Shown: one piece after another, positions 34,563-42,801 of the stretch
How the letters are laid out: each line of letters begins with the position of its first letter
Position numbering within the stretch: the first letter of the stretch is position 1
Assembly: GCA_017416805.1 (NCBI GenBank)
Contig: JAFQBB010000004.1
Span: 19,715 to 83,714 of the forward strand
Source of the DNA: Bacteroidaceae bacterium
GTDB taxonomy: Bacteria > Bacteroidota > Bacteroidia > Bacteroidales > Bacteroidaceae
Direction: 5' to 3'
Length of the DNA: 64,000 bases
Made by a program: the position numbers and the translations under genes
Notes under the pieces: generated by a model
The model's input: the letters and a program-made list of their open reading frames with translations, nothing else
The model's database searches: none
Told to the model about the DNA's origin: nothing

Positions 34563-37004
34563 ATGATGAAACTTCGTGCAGCATTTGCACTTATCCTATT
34601 ATACACATACATCACCGGTGCATGGGCACAGACGGTGACGGACGGAGGCGGCTCTGCAACAGATGGTGGCGGAGCGGGCCGGGCCACCATCTATGGCACC
34701 ATCACCGACGACGAGCACCAGCCCATAGAGATTGCCAACGTGAAGGTGGAGGGACAGATGGCCGGCACGGTGAGCGACCTGGAGGGAAACTATTCGGTGA
34801 CGGTGCAGAGTGCGGACACGGTGACGCTCGTCTTCTCGATGATTGGTTATCAGACACGCAAGCGCACCCTGCACAACCCACGGGGAAAGGTACGCCTGAA
34901 CGTGGTGTTGCCGGCCTCGGACTATGCGCTTGAGGGGGTGACCATCCGCGAGATGCACCGCCAGACGGGGCAAAACGTGCGCATACAGAGCGAGCAGGCC
35001 AAGCTGATGCCCACGGCCACGGGAAATGCCGTGGAGGAGCTGATTGCCACCCAGGCAGGAGTGAGCAGCCACAACGAGCTGAGTTCGCAATACAACGTGC
35101 GTGGAGGAAGTTTCGACGAGAACAGCGTCTATGTGAACGGCATTGAGATTTACCGCCCCTTGCTCGTCCGTTCGGGCCAGCAGGAGGGTCTCAGCTTCAT
35201 CAACCCCGACATGGTGGAGAGCATCCAGTTCTCCTCCGGCGGATTCGAAGCGAAGTATGGCGACAAGATGTCGTCCGTGCTCGACATACAATACAAGCGC
35301 CCCAAGAAGTTCGAGGCCACGGCACAGGCCAGCCTGCTCGGTGCAGGGGCCTACGTGGGATTCTCCACCAAGACGTTCAGCATGATGAACAGCATCCGCT
35401 ACAAGACGAACAAGGCGCTCGTGGGCACCATGGACACCGAGGCGGAGTATAACCCCAGCTTCACCGACTACCAGACGGCCATCAGCTGGACGCCCAACAA
35501 GCGGTGGGACGTGGGGTTCATCGGCAACTTCTCGCAAAACAGGTACCGCTTCAACCCCGAGACACGCGAAACGAAGTTCGGCACCATGAACGACGTGCGC
35601 TCCTTCAAGGTCTATTTCGACGGACAGGAGCGCGACCTCTTCCGCACATGGTTCGGCGCACTCAGCGTGACGCGCCACATCAACACACACAACAGCCTGA
35701 CCCTGCAAGCCTCGGCCTTCCACACCAAGGAGGAGGTGACGTTTGACATACAGGGCGAATACTGGCTGGATGCCGAGACGGAGAACGAGAGCCTCGGGGT
35801 GGGCACTTATATGGAGCACGCCCGAAACTACCTGAACGGCCGTGTGCAGACCTATGCTCTGAAGGGCCGACACGACCTGCAGAGCGGCCACCGCCTGGCA
35901 TGGGGCACCGAAGTGCGGCGCGAAGTGTTCAAGGAGCGGTCGCGCGAATGGGAGATGCGCGACTCGGCCGGATACTCCCTCCCCCACCAGGACGACAAGT
36001 TGGAGCTGATATACAGTCTCAACCACCCCGAGCAGGAGATCAGCAGCACCCGCTTCTCGGCCTACATGCAGGACACCTACCGCATGACCTCGCCCCTCGG
36101 CCTGTGGACACTCAATGCTGGCCTCCGCCTGGCCTACTGGAGTTGGAACAACGAGCTGATTGCCAGTCCCCGCGCCAGCCTCGGACTCGTCCCTGCCTTC
36201 AACGAAGATTTCACTTTCCGCTTCGCCACGGGCCTCTACTACCAGGCTCCTTTCTATAAGGAATTCCGCGACACGACCACCGCCGATGGAGTGACCACCG
36301 TGACGCTGAACAAGGACATCAAGTCGCAACGCTCGCTCCACTTCGTGCTGGCCGGCGACTACAAATTCCGTATGCTCGACCGCAACTTCAAGTTCACCGC
36401 CGAGGTCTATTACAAACTGCTCTCCAACCTCGTGCCCTACAACGTCGACAACGTGCGTGTCAGCTACTATGGCGAGAACCTCGCCCGAGGCTATGCCGCC
36501 GGCATCGACCTCAAGCTCTTCGGTGAATTTGTGCCCGGCACCGACTCATGGATAACCTGCTCCATCATGAAGACCGAGGAGAAAATCCACGGCCAGTGGC
36601 TGCCCCGCCCCACCGACCAGCGGCTGAACCTCTCGCTCTTCTTCACCGACTACTTCCCGGGCAGCGACCGATGGAAGATGAACCTCCGCGCCAACTATGC
36701 CGACGGCCTCCCCTTCGGCCCGCCACACAGCGGACGGGAGTCGCACATCTTCCGTGCACCGGCCTACAAGCGTGTCGATTTGGGTATGCAGTACCGCCTG
36801 CTCAACAACGAGGAGCGCGACCACCGCACCGGCCTTGCCCAGTACTTCCGCAACGTGTGGCTGGGCGTGGATGCGCTGAACCTCTTCGACTTCAACAACA
36901 TCAACTCCTACTATTGGATTACCGATGTCAACGGCCACCAGTCGGCCATCCCCAACTACCTCACCGGGCGCCAGTTCAATGTGCGGGTGTTGTGTGAATT
37001 TTAA
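34563..37004 (+). CDS. TonB-dependent outer-membrane receptor with carboxypeptidase-like domain
   Basis: 813 residues. Signal peptide (MMKLRAAFALILLYTYITGAWAQ), a Gly/Thr-rich spacer, then a CarboxypepD_reg-like beta-sandwich (about 40-120: 'ATIYGTITDDEHQPIEIANVKVEGQMAGTVSDLEGNYSV', 'SMIGYQTRKR'), a plug domain (about 125-235: 'QYNVRGGSFDENSVYVNGIEIYRP', 'INPDMVESIQFSSGGFEAKYGDKMSSVLDI'), and a 22-strand barrel ending in Phe. No SusD partner follows, so this is not a SusC-type glycan locus. Substrate unknown. An M3 peptidase gene starts 26 bp downstream, which might hint at peptide-related cargo. The codon composition is GC-richer than in the preceding operon. Confidence 0.9.
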   Translation: MMKLRAAFALILLYTYITGAWAQTVTDGGGSATDGGGAGRATIYGTITDDEHQPIEIANVKVEGQMAGTVSDLEGNYSVTVQSADTVTLVFSMIGYQTRKRTLHNPRGKVRLNVVLPASDYALEGVTIREMHRQTGQNVRIQSEQAKLMPTATGNAVEELIATQAGVSSHNELSSQYNVRGGSFDENSVYVNGIEIYRPLLVRSGQQEGLSFINPDMVESIQFSSGGFEAKYGDKMSSVLDIQYKRPKKFEATAQASLLGAGAYVGFSTKTFSMMNSIRYKTNKALVGTMDTEAEYNPSFTDYQTAISWTPNKRWDVGFIGNFSQNRYRFNPETRETKFGTMNDVRSFKVYFDGQERDLFRTWFGALSVTRHINTHNSLTLQASAFHTKEEVTFDIQGEYWLDAETENESLGVGTYMEHARNYLNGRVQTYALKGRHDLQSGHRLAWGTEVRREVFKERSREWEMRDSAGYSLPHQDDKLELIYSLNHPEQEISSTRFSAYMQDTYRMTSPLGLWTLNAGLRLAYWSWNNELIASPRASLGLVPAFNEDFTFRFATGLYYQAPFYKEFRDTTTADGVTTVTLNKDIKSQRSLHFVLAGDYKFRMLDRNFKFTAEVYYKLLSNLVPYNVDNVRVSYYGENLARGYAAGIDLKLFGEFVPGTDSWITCSIMKTEEKIHGQWLPRPTDQRLNLSLFFTDYFPGSDRWKMNLRANYADGLPFGPPHSGRESHIFRAPAYKRVDLGMQYRLLNNEERDHRTGLAQYFRNVWLGVDALNLFDFNNINSYYWITDVNGHQSAIPNYLTGRQFNVRVLCEF

Positions 37005-37030
37005 CAACATATATATCATCAAATTAAAAC

Positions 37031-39124
37031 ATGAAAAAAGCAATCTTTGGAATGGCTATGTTAGCATTGGCTGCCTGCAATGGCAGACAGCCCGAGAATC
37101 CCCTGATGGCGGACTCTGCCCTGCCCTATGGCGCACCGGAGTTCAGCAAGTATGAACCGACCGACTATGAGGAGGCTTTCCTCGAAGGTTTCAAAAGGCA
37201 ACGCGCCGAAATTGATGCCATCGTGGCCTGCACCGACGCTCCTACGTTTGACAACACCATCGGAGCACTGGAGCGCAGCGGACGCCTGCTTGGCAAAGTG
37301 TCGGGCGTATTCTTCAACCTGAGCGAGACGGATGCCGACTCCATCATGAAGGAGACGGAGAAGAGAATCATGCCCCTGATGACGGAGCACAGTGCCTACA
37401 TGACGATGAACGAGACACTGTTTGCCCGCGTGAAGGCCATCTACGACAACAAGGCGAATCTGAATCTGACACGTGAGCAGGAGATGGTGCTCGACAAGTA
37501 CTACCGCATGTTCGTGCGTGGTGGTGCCCTGCTCGATGCCGACAAGAAGGCCCAGTTCATGGAGATAGAGAAGCAACTCTCGCTGGCCAGCATCGAATTC
37601 GGTGACAATTCATTGGCCGAGACAAATGCCTTCGAGCTGGTCATTACGGATGAGAAGGACCTCGCCGGTCTTCCCCAAAGCAGCATCGATGCCGCCCGTG
37701 AAGCAGCCCAAGCAACAGGCAAGGAAGGATGGCTCTTCACCCTGCAGAAGCCCAGCTGGATACCTTTCATGCAGTATGCCGACAACCGCGACCTGCGCAA
37801 GAAGATGTATCTGGGCTACATCAACCGGGGCGACAACAACAATGACAACGACAACAAGGAGGTGATTGCCCGCATCCTGAAACTCCGCCAGCAGAAGGCA
37901 CAACTCTTCGGCTTCAACACCTTTGCCGAATATCAGCTGGAGGACAAGATGGCCAAGACTCCCGAAGCGGCCTACGACCTGCTGATGACCATCTGGAAAG
38001 CGGCTCTGCCCAAGGCCAAGGCCGAAGCTGCCGAACTGCAGAAGATGATGAACGCCGAAGGTAAGGGCGAAAAGCTCGAAGCCTGGGACTGGTGGTACTA
38101 CACCGAGAAACTCCGCGAGCAGAAGTATGCCTTGAGCGAAAGCGAACTGAAGCCCTACTTCTCACTTGACAACGTACGCAAGGGCTCGTTCATGGTGGCC
38201 AACAAGCTCTTCGGAGTCAACTTCCGCCCCATCGAAGGCATGGACATCTATCATCCCGAGGTGAAGACCTTTGAAGTGCTCGACGCCGACTCGTCACACC
38301 TCGCCCTCTTCTACGCCGACTACTTCCCCCGTGCCACCAAACGTGCCGGTGCATGGATGAGCAACTTCGTGGAGCCCTTCAATGTGGATGGCGAAAACAA
38401 GCGTCCCATGATTGTGAACGTGTGCAACTTCACCCGTCCCTCAGGCGACACTCCCTCTCTTTTGAACATCGATGAGACACGCACCCTCTTCCACGAGTTC
38501 GGACACGCCCTGCACGGCATGCTCACACATACACGCTACCCCTCAGTGGCCGGTACCAGTGTGGCACGCGACTTCGTGGAGCTTCCTTCACAGATTATGG
38601 AGCACTGGGCCATCGAACCCGAAGTGATGAAACTCTATGCCCACCACTACCAGACAGGTGAAGCCATCCCCGACGAACTGATTGCCAAGATGCAGGCCGC
38701 CTCATCGTTCAACTCTGGCTTTGAGACCGTAGAGCTGGTGGCTGCTGCCCTGCTCGACATGGAGTACCACATGCTCAGCGACTACACCGGCTTCGAAGCC
38801 AATGCCTTCGAGAAGGCCGTAGCCGAGAAGATCGGCCTCATCCCCGAAATCACCTTCCGTTACCGTAGCACCTACTTCAACCACGTCTTCAGCGGCGGTT
38901 ATGCCGTGGGTTACTACAGCTACCTGTGGGCCGAGGTGCTCGATGCCGACGGATTTGAAGCCTTCAAAGAGAAGGGCATCTTCGACGAAGCTACCGGACA
39001 CAGTTTCCGCAAGAACGTCCTCGAAATGGGTGGAAGCGAAGAGCCGATGACCCTCTACAAGCGCTTCCGTGGTGCCGAGCCCAATCCCGAAGCACTGCTC
39101 CGCAATCGTGGATTGATTAAGTAA
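37031..39124 (+). CDS. dcp: M3 family zinc metallopeptidase (Dcp-like), lipoprotein
   Basis: 697 residues. Lipobox LAAC at Cys17 after a short signal peptide, so it is predicted to be membrane-anchored in the periplasm. The M3 catalytic motif HEFGHALHG is seen at about residue 495 with the downstream Glu within 'ELPSQIMEHWAIEP'. The C-terminal 'FSGGYAVGYYSYLWAEVLDADGFEAF' is the conserved Dcp/oligopeptidase A block. It removes dipeptides from short peptides. Cotranscription with the TonB receptor (26 bp gap) suggests processing of imported peptides (inference). Confidence 0.92.
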   Translation: MKKAIFGMAMLALAACNGRQPENPLMADSALPYGAPEFSKYEPTDYEEAFLEGFKRQRAEIDAIVACTDAPTFDNTIGALERSGRLLGKVSGVFFNLSETDADSIMKETEKRIMPLMTEHSAYMTMNETLFARVKAIYDNKANLNLTREQEMVLDKYYRMFVRGGALLDADKKAQFMEIEKQLSLASIEFGDNSLAETNAFELVITDEKDLAGLPQSSIDAAREAAQATGKEGWLFTLQKPSWIPFMQYADNRDLRKKMYLGYINRGDNNNDNDNKEVIARILKLRQQKAQLFGFNTFAEYQLEDKMAKTPEAAYDLLMTIWKAALPKAKAEAAELQKMMNAEGKGEKLEAWDWWYYTEKLREQKYALSESELKPYFSLDNVRKGSFMVANKLFGVNFRPIEGMDIYHPEVKTFEVLDADSSHLALFYADYFPRATKRAGAWMSNFVEPFNVDGENKRPMIVNVCNFTRPSGDTPSLLNIDETRTLFHEFGHALHGMLTHTRYPSVAGTSVARDFVELPSQIMEHWAIEPEVMKLYAHHYQTGEAIPDELIAKMQAASSFNSGFETVELVAAALLDMEYHMLSDYTGFEANAFEKAVAEKIGLIPEITFRYRSTYFNHVFSGGYAVGYYSYLWAEVLDADGFEAFKEKGIFDEATGHSFRKNVLEMGGSEEPMTLYKRFRGAEPNPEALLRNRGLIK

Positions 39125-39159
39125 AGAATCTGTTAGTTCAAGGTTTAAACGGTACGTTT

Positions 39160-39292
39160 TTTAGAACACGGAGACACAGAGGCACAGAGTTTTGTTTTAA
39201 TTAAAGAGACTTTCTCTGTGTCTCCGTGTCTCTGTGTTCTAATCAAATAGGATATACACCTTGAACTTTGAACCTTGAACTTTGAACCTTAA
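39160..39292. repeat. ACACGGAGACACAGAGG and CTTGAACTTTGAACC repeats
   Basis: ACACGGAGACACAGAGGCACAG (39167 onward) is mirrored by CTCTGTGTCTCCGTGTCTCTG about 35 bp later, then ACCTTGAACTTTGAACCTTG repeats lead into the tfoX gene. The first family recurs at 50508-50652; a short GAACCTTGAACCTT copy occurs at 18521. Confidence 0.75.
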
Positions 39293-39300
39293 CCCTATTT

Positions 39301-39615
39301 ATGGCAACCAACAAAGACCTTGTGCAATACATCGCCTACCAGATGGCACGCGCCGGCGAAGTGACCTTCAAGAAGATGTTTGGCGAATACGGCCTGTACC
39401 TCCATGGGAAATTCTTCGCCATGGTGTGCGACGACCACCTGTTGTTCAAGCCCACCGAGGCCGGCCGAAAGTTGTTGGGTATCCCCATCCTCCGCGAGCC
39501 ATACCCCGGAGGCAAACCCTGTTTCTACGTGGAGAATGTGGATGACCACGAACTCCTCTCCTCCCTCGCTATTGCCACATGCAAAGAGCTGCCGGAGGGA
39601 AAGAAGCGGAAGTAA
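39301..39615 (+). CDS. TfoX N-terminal domain protein
   Basis: 104 residues of the TfoX/Sxy N-domain family: 'LVQYIAYQMARAGEVTFKKMFGEYGLYLHGKFFAMVCDDHLLFK' and 'YPGGKPCFYVENVDDHELLSSLAI'. In gamma-proteobacteria TfoX/Sxy regulates competence, but stand-alone N-domain proteins in Bacteroidetes have no proven role. It ends in a Lys-rich tail. The last about 28 codons (39532-39615) are paralogous to a second tfoX-like 3' end at 40639-40713, and the two copies bracket a three-gene cassette. Confidence 0.85.
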   Translation: MATNKDLVQYIAYQMARAGEVTFKKMFGEYGLYLHGKFFAMVCDDHLLFKPTEAGRKLLGIPILREPYPGGKPCFYVENVDDHELLSSLAIATCKELPEGKKRK

Positions 39616-39674
39616 GAAAAATACAAGACTCCAACCAAAGAATGTTCCTCAAAAGGAATAAAAGATGTATTTTC

Positions 39675-39706
39675 TTTGTTGCTTTCATATTTTGATTGTA
39701 TTTTTG
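39675..39706 (+). promoter_or_regulatory. Promoter of the DUF3791/DUF3990 cassette (TTTG-N20-TATTTTTG)
   Basis: TTTG at 39675-39678, 20 bases, TATTTTTG at 39699-39706: a full consensus match. It lies after the tfoX stop codon, so the cassette has its own promoter. The predicted start (about 39713) makes the ATG at 39736 more likely than that at 39715, unless the mRNA is leaderless. Confidence 0.8.
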
Positions 39707-39735
39707 CCCACAGAATGACTACGGAAAAGAAAAAT

Positions 39736-39936
39736 ATGGCCATCGTGGAGTTTGTTTCATTCTGCATCGAACGTTACAAACAGTTGAAGAATATGTCGGG
39801 CAAAGAGGTTGCTGGCATGTTCCATTCATTAGGTATTGTCAATTACCTGATAACCAATTACGAAATACTCCACACTCAGAATGCCGATTTCATTCAAGAA
39901 GAAATAGAGTTGTTCATCAAAGCCAAAAGCGCATGA
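39736..39936 (+). CDS. DUF3791 family protein
   Basis: 66 residues from ATG 39736 (73 if ATG 39715 is used). The family pattern is clear: 'IVEFVSFCIERYKQLKNMSGKEVAGMFHSLGIVNYLITNYEILH' with the 'YEILHTQ' segment near the end. All-helical, cytoplasmic. It shares an ATGA overlap with the DUF3990 gene, so the two are coupled. DUF3791 with DUF3990 is a recurrent pairing in Firmicutes and Bacteroidetes; a toxin-antitoxin role is a hypothesis. Given its size and position it could be the antitoxin. Confidence 0.8.
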   Translation: MAIVEFVSFCIERYKQLKNMSGKEVAGMFHSLGIVNYLITNYEILHTQNADFIQEEIELFIKAKSA

Positions 39937-40424
39937 TACTGTATCACGGAAGTTTAGAAATCGTAGAATCACCTCTCATCATAGAGTCGAACCGCACACT
40001 GGACTTCGGAAAAGGTTTCTATACCACAACCAGCCTTTCCCAAGCCAAACGGTGGGTTGAACTACGTATCCCCCATTCAAAAGCAACGAAAGGATTTGTG
40101 AACATCTACGAATACAATCCCCAAAAAGCAAAAGACTTACATCTGAAAAATCGTCGATTCCAGTCTCCGAATGAGGCATGGGTTGATTTTGTCAAGAAGA
40201 ATCGTGACAACAAAGACTTTGAGCACGGTTATGACATCATCGAAGGACCTGTAGCCAACGACAATGTCTATCTCTCTTTCAATCTGTACGAGACGGGATT
40301 CATCAACAAACAAGAACTCATCAAAAGACTGAAGGCTTACAAACTGGTGGATCAAATTTTGTTTCATACACCCAAAGCCGTCAGTCTTTTAACCTACAAA
40401 GGATATAAAGAAGTATCGTTATGA
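39933..40424 (+). CDS. DUF3990 family protein, ADP-ribosyltransferase-like
   Basis: 163 residues starting at the ATG that overlaps the DUF3791 stop. 'LYHGS' (residues 3-7), 'DFGKGFYTTTSLSQAKRW' (24-41) and the later 'FNLYETGFINKQEL' fit the His-Tyr-Glu layout of ADP-ribosyltransferase folds, as proposed for DUF3990. If active it would modify a protein or nucleic acid with ADP-ribose from NAD+. A longer upstream frame (to 39696) only shadows the DUF3791 gene. It overlaps the third gene by ATGA. Role as toxin is inferred. Confidence 0.8.
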   Translation: MILYHGSLEIVESPLIIESNRTLDFGKGFYTTTSLSQAKRWVELRIPHSKATKGFVNIYEYNPQKAKDLHLKNRRFQSPNEAWVDFVKKNRDNKDFEHGYDIIEGPVANDNVYLSFNLYETGFINKQELIKRLKAYKLVDQILFHTPKAVSLLTYKGYKEVSL

Positions 40425-40675
40425 GGACACCTAAAGTAACCCAAGAGAATGTTTATACCTTAATTCCACATAAGGTTTCCAAACTTGCCGACCGCCTTTT
40501 GGCCGACAAGCATAGTAACACTTTGGAAGAAGCCATCATGCAAATCTACAATTCCAAAATGTACCGCAATCTTGAAACCGAAAGCACCAAGTTCTGGTGG
40601 TATGGCATCAATATGCTATATGAGGAGCTGATGGAGGAGAGAATGTGGATGACCACGAACTCCTCTCTGCCCTAG
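40421..40675 (+). CDS. Third gene of the cassette, unknown, C-terminus in duplicated tfoX end
   Basis: 84 residues. Residues 1-72 ('KVTQENVYTLIPHKVSKLADRLLADKHSNTLEEAIMQIYNSKMYRNLETES', 'FWWYGINMLYEELMEE') are helical and could be another DNA- or protein-binding partner. The final ten or so residues (MWMTTNSSLP) and the stop codon are encoded by the repeated tfoX 3' end read in a different frame. The original C-terminus was therefore probably altered by the insertion event. Coupled to DUF3990 by ATGA. Confidence 0.7.
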   Translation: MRTPKVTQENVYTLIPHKVSKLADRLLADKHSNTLEEAIMQIYNSKMYRNLETESTKFWWYGINMLYEELMEERMWMTTNSSLP

Positions 40676-40713
40676 CCTCCACCACATGCAAGAAACCCCG
40701 TCCATCCGTTTGA
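40639..40713 (+). pseudogene. Duplicated 3' end of a tfoX-like gene
   Basis: In the TfoX frame this reads ENVDDHELLSALASTTCKKP and four further residues before TGA, against ENVDDHELLSSLAIATCKEL at the end of the intact gene. The first 29 bp (40639-40667) are identical to 39532-39560 and the rest is similar. It has no start of its own, so it is a remnant, and it marks the right border of the cassette. Confidence 0.8.
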
Positions 40714-40738
40714 AATGCGGATGGACGGAGTCTTTTTA
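40698..40738 (+). terminator. Terminator of the cassette
   Basis: CCGTCCATCCG/CGGATGGACGG stem with a loop of about 9 nt, followed by GTCTTTTT. It overlaps the remnant tfoX stop. Confidence 0.85.
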
Positions 40739-40739
40739 T

Positions 40740-40919
40740 TTATTCAAACAATGAACCAATACCACAAACAATAGCCGCAATAATCAAAAGGACAAACATT
40801 GACCCCATTGTTACAACTATCGTGCTAATTACAAATCCCAAGAAACTATCTGAATGATAAACTTCTTCACCTCTTTTGTTCGTCACTACATAACGAGTCT
40901 TTTTCTCTTTGCTTTTCAT
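40740..40919 (-). CDS. Small membrane protein, 59 residues
   Basis: An ATG at 40919 preceded by AAAGGAA opens a frame to a TAA at 40740-40742. The product begins MKSKEKKTRYVVTNKRGEEV, is basic at the N-terminus and has one long hydrophobic segment (about residues 29-55, ending IIAAIVCGIGSLFE). It overlaps the 3' end of the upstream 303-codon gene by 53 bp in another frame, as a coupled small gene might. No family is recognised; it may be spurious. Confidence 0.5.
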   Translation of the reverse strand: MKSKEKKTRYVVTNKRGEEVYHSDSFLGFVISTIVVTMGSMFVLLIIAAIVCGIGSLFE

Positions 40920-41778
40920 TTCCTTTCGTTTTTAAATGATTATACAAAATAAACAATAAAGAATATATTGCTAATACAATAACCATAGCTATCAATGTGT
41001 ATTCGATATACTCCTTTTCTAATACACCTTCGTTTTCCTGAATGGAACAATGAAATGTTGCAGTCAAGACGAAAAGAGTATTTGCGTAATTTCCAAAAGT
41101 GTCAGATGATGCAACGATAGGACTTCTACCTATTTCTGTATAATAGTTGTCTAGTTTAAGATTATAGTACTTATTTATTCCAATAGTCAGCAAATCCTCT
41201 AACATATCAAATTTCAAATCTTCTGCGTCCCTTATTATTGAGATGTCTGGATATTTTACATTATACAAATATCTGACATAACCATAGACTAAATCGGGTT
41301 TTATTGTAAACTCATTTCCATTTTTATTTTTTAAGAAATCTGGATAATAATCAGAGACTCCTATTCCTTGAATAAATTCTCCTATAAAATCATATCCTCT
41401 ATCTGTTTTCTTTAAAATAATGACAAATGGCAGAGTATTAATCCAAAAATTGTACCAATTATATTCATCACTATTAATCACTTCTCTCCAATCTTTGCTA
41501 AATTTTATTGTTCCCAAGAAATTAGACTTTATATCTTCTTTTCCCTCAAATAAGGATTTATCAAATAGTAGCATATTCTCATCTGGAGCAAATTTAATAC
41601 GCTCCTGACAATATGCCCCTATTTCGTTTTTACCTTCAAGATGCTTTTCATCTATCGCCTCTTTAAGTTCTCGGAAATATTTATCTTTAGCTTGCAAATA
41701 ACTATAACACCCTACTCCTGCGACAATTGCCATTATTGCAATAGCACCTACTACAAATTTGAAGACTTTTGTTTTCAT
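40867..41778 (-). CDS. Membrane protein of unknown function
   Basis: 303 residues, very AT-rich codons compared with the genes on either side of the island. One transmembrane helix at residues 5-27 (VFKFVVGAIAIMAIVAGVG) and another at about 262-282 (YTLIAMVIVLAIYSLLFILY), with a large domain between them, probably extracytoplasmic, rich in Tyr and Asp ('YNWYNFWINTLPFVIILKK', 'YGYVRYLYNVKYPDIS'). No family recognised. It is 16 bp downstream of the DUF2971 gene, so the pair is likely an operon. Confidence 0.7.
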   Translation of the reverse strand: MKTKVFKFVVGAIAIMAIVAGVGCYSYLQAKDKYFRELKEAIDEKHLEGKNEIGAYCQERIKFAPDENMLLFDKSLFEGKEDIKSNFLGTIKFSKDWREVINSDEYNWYNFWINTLPFVIILKKTDRGYDFIGEFIQGIGVSDYYPDFLKNKNGNEFTIKPDLVYGYVRYLYNVKYPDISIIRDAEDLKFDMLEDLLTIGINKYYNLKLDNYYTEIGRSPIVASSDTFGNYANTLFVLTATFHCSIQENEGVLEKEYIEYTLIAMVIVLAIYSLLFILYNHLKTKGNEKQREKDSLCSDEQKR

Positions 41779-41794
41779 AATACAACAATTATAA

Positions 41795-42559
41795 TTAGTA
41801 TTCTAAAATTTCAGATTTCTTAATTTTCCCCTTTAGATAAGGATACTCTAATTCAAGAGCATTTTTGAGAAATGTAGCATATTGTTTGGAAATAAAGGGT
41901 GAAAGACGTATTTGATGGATGAACATTTCTGGTTCAATATCAATCTCCAATTGCTTTTCATTACATAATGTACATAAACGCAATTCCCGTTCTGATTTAT
42001 ACGCTATATCCTTCATAAAAATAGCTTCTTCAACAGTATATATAGCTCTTTCTTTCACATAATCAACTGTGTTCACGACAATGTCATGTTGGAGATTCTT
42101 AAAAGAATCAAGCAAATCGCCCAATTTCGTTTCTATTTGAATTCCTATTCCATGTCCCCCATAAGCCCTCCACATCAAATGGTCTTCTGGTAGCTTATTT
42201 GTTTCCTCATACGTCCAGCACGAAACGCAAGTATTTAAAGCAACTTCAATTTGAGAGTCCAAAATTCGTTGTTGTTCAAAATGCAGTTTCCTTTCGGATT
42301 CAGAGTTGAATTGGCATATTGTTGGCCTAAAAACGTTTTTAGGATTACTCTTTTTCCCTTTTTCACGTAAATCCGTTAGCTTTTCTCTATTTGAGAAATA
42401 CAGTCTATTATTATCCAAAATACAAAGGAAATATTCGAATTTTAGATAATGATATATAGGCATATTCATATCCAATGACTTATGAACATGAATTTTCTCT
42501 TTCTTTTCAATGTATGAATCTTTTTTAAAGGATTCTACATTCAATGGGTTGTCGTCCAT
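41795..42559 (-). CDS. DUF2971 family protein
   Basis: 254 residues. The family signature is visible: 'IYHYLKFEYFLCILDNNRLYFSNREKLTDLREKG', 'SCWTYEETNKLPEDHLMWRAYGGHGIGIQIE', and 'MKDIAYKSERELRLC' (the R-E-x-R-l pattern). DUF2971 proteins are uncharacterised and often occur in accessory or defence-type islands; no activity is claimed. Cytoplasmic. Its AT-rich composition matches the next gene (40867-41778). Upstream is the structured RNA at 42615-42801. Confidence 0.8.
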   Translation of the reverse strand: MDDNPLNVESFKKDSYIEKKEKIHVHKSLDMNMPIYHYLKFEYFLCILDNNRLYFSNREKLTDLREKGKKSNPKNVFRPTICQFNSESERKLHFEQQRILDSQIEVALNTCVSCWTYEETNKLPEDHLMWRAYGGHGIGIQIETKLGDLLDSFKNLQHDIVVNTVDYVKERAIYTVEEAIFMKDIAYKSERELRLCTLCNEKQLEIDIEPEMFIHQIRLSPFISKQYATFLKNALELEYPYLKGKIKKSEILEY

Positions 42560-42614
42560 TTAAGTTTGAGTCTTAGAGTCCTTACCACACCAGTCCCCAA
42601 TGTAACATTTGTTT

Positions 42615-42801
42615 AACGAAGAAGCGTGGAACTGACTATGCCACGTCTAAATCGAAGGTCGTAGGAGAACCTGTAGTACGGATGTGGAGATAGCAGCCCA
42701 CGCTATATGCGTGAGAACCACTATGCTTCTCTTGTACTACATTGAAAATTTCCTACGTTTTCGATTTACAAGACAGCATAACGCTTCTTTTTCTTTTTTT
42801 T
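42615..42801 (+). ncRNA. Long-hairpin small RNA, 6S-like candidate
   Basis: About 185 nt of nearly continuous self-complementarity. Pairs: 42618-42626 with 42780-42788 (9 bp), 42636-42640 with 42775-42779, 42647-42654 with 42760-42767 (8 bp), 42659-42665 with 42750-42756 (7 bp), 42671-42678 with 42733-42740 (8 bp), and an apical hairpin 42698-42712. On the plus strand the closing stem is followed by a T-rich tail (TTCTTTTTCTTTTTTTT), a terminator, and preceded by TAACATTTG, a loose -7 box. Size and rod shape suit 6S RNA, which sequesters RNA polymerase, but I have no alignment. A minus-strand transcript (TATATTTG at 42841-42848) is the alternative. Confidence 0.6.

Noticed and set aside
34599-36341. 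580-codon minus-strand frame opposite the TonB-dependent receptor
   Set aside because: It is the antisense shadow of a GC-rich gene; it has His/Val/Leu-biased composition, no domain and no promoter.
34563-37004. SusC-type polysaccharide utilisation locus
   Set aside because: The receptor is about 200 residues shorter than typical SusC and no SusD follows; an M3 peptidase does.
39696-39932. Upstream extension of the DUF3990 gene
   Set aside because: It is an out-of-frame reading of DUF3791; the family begins at the ATG overlapping the DUF3791 stop.
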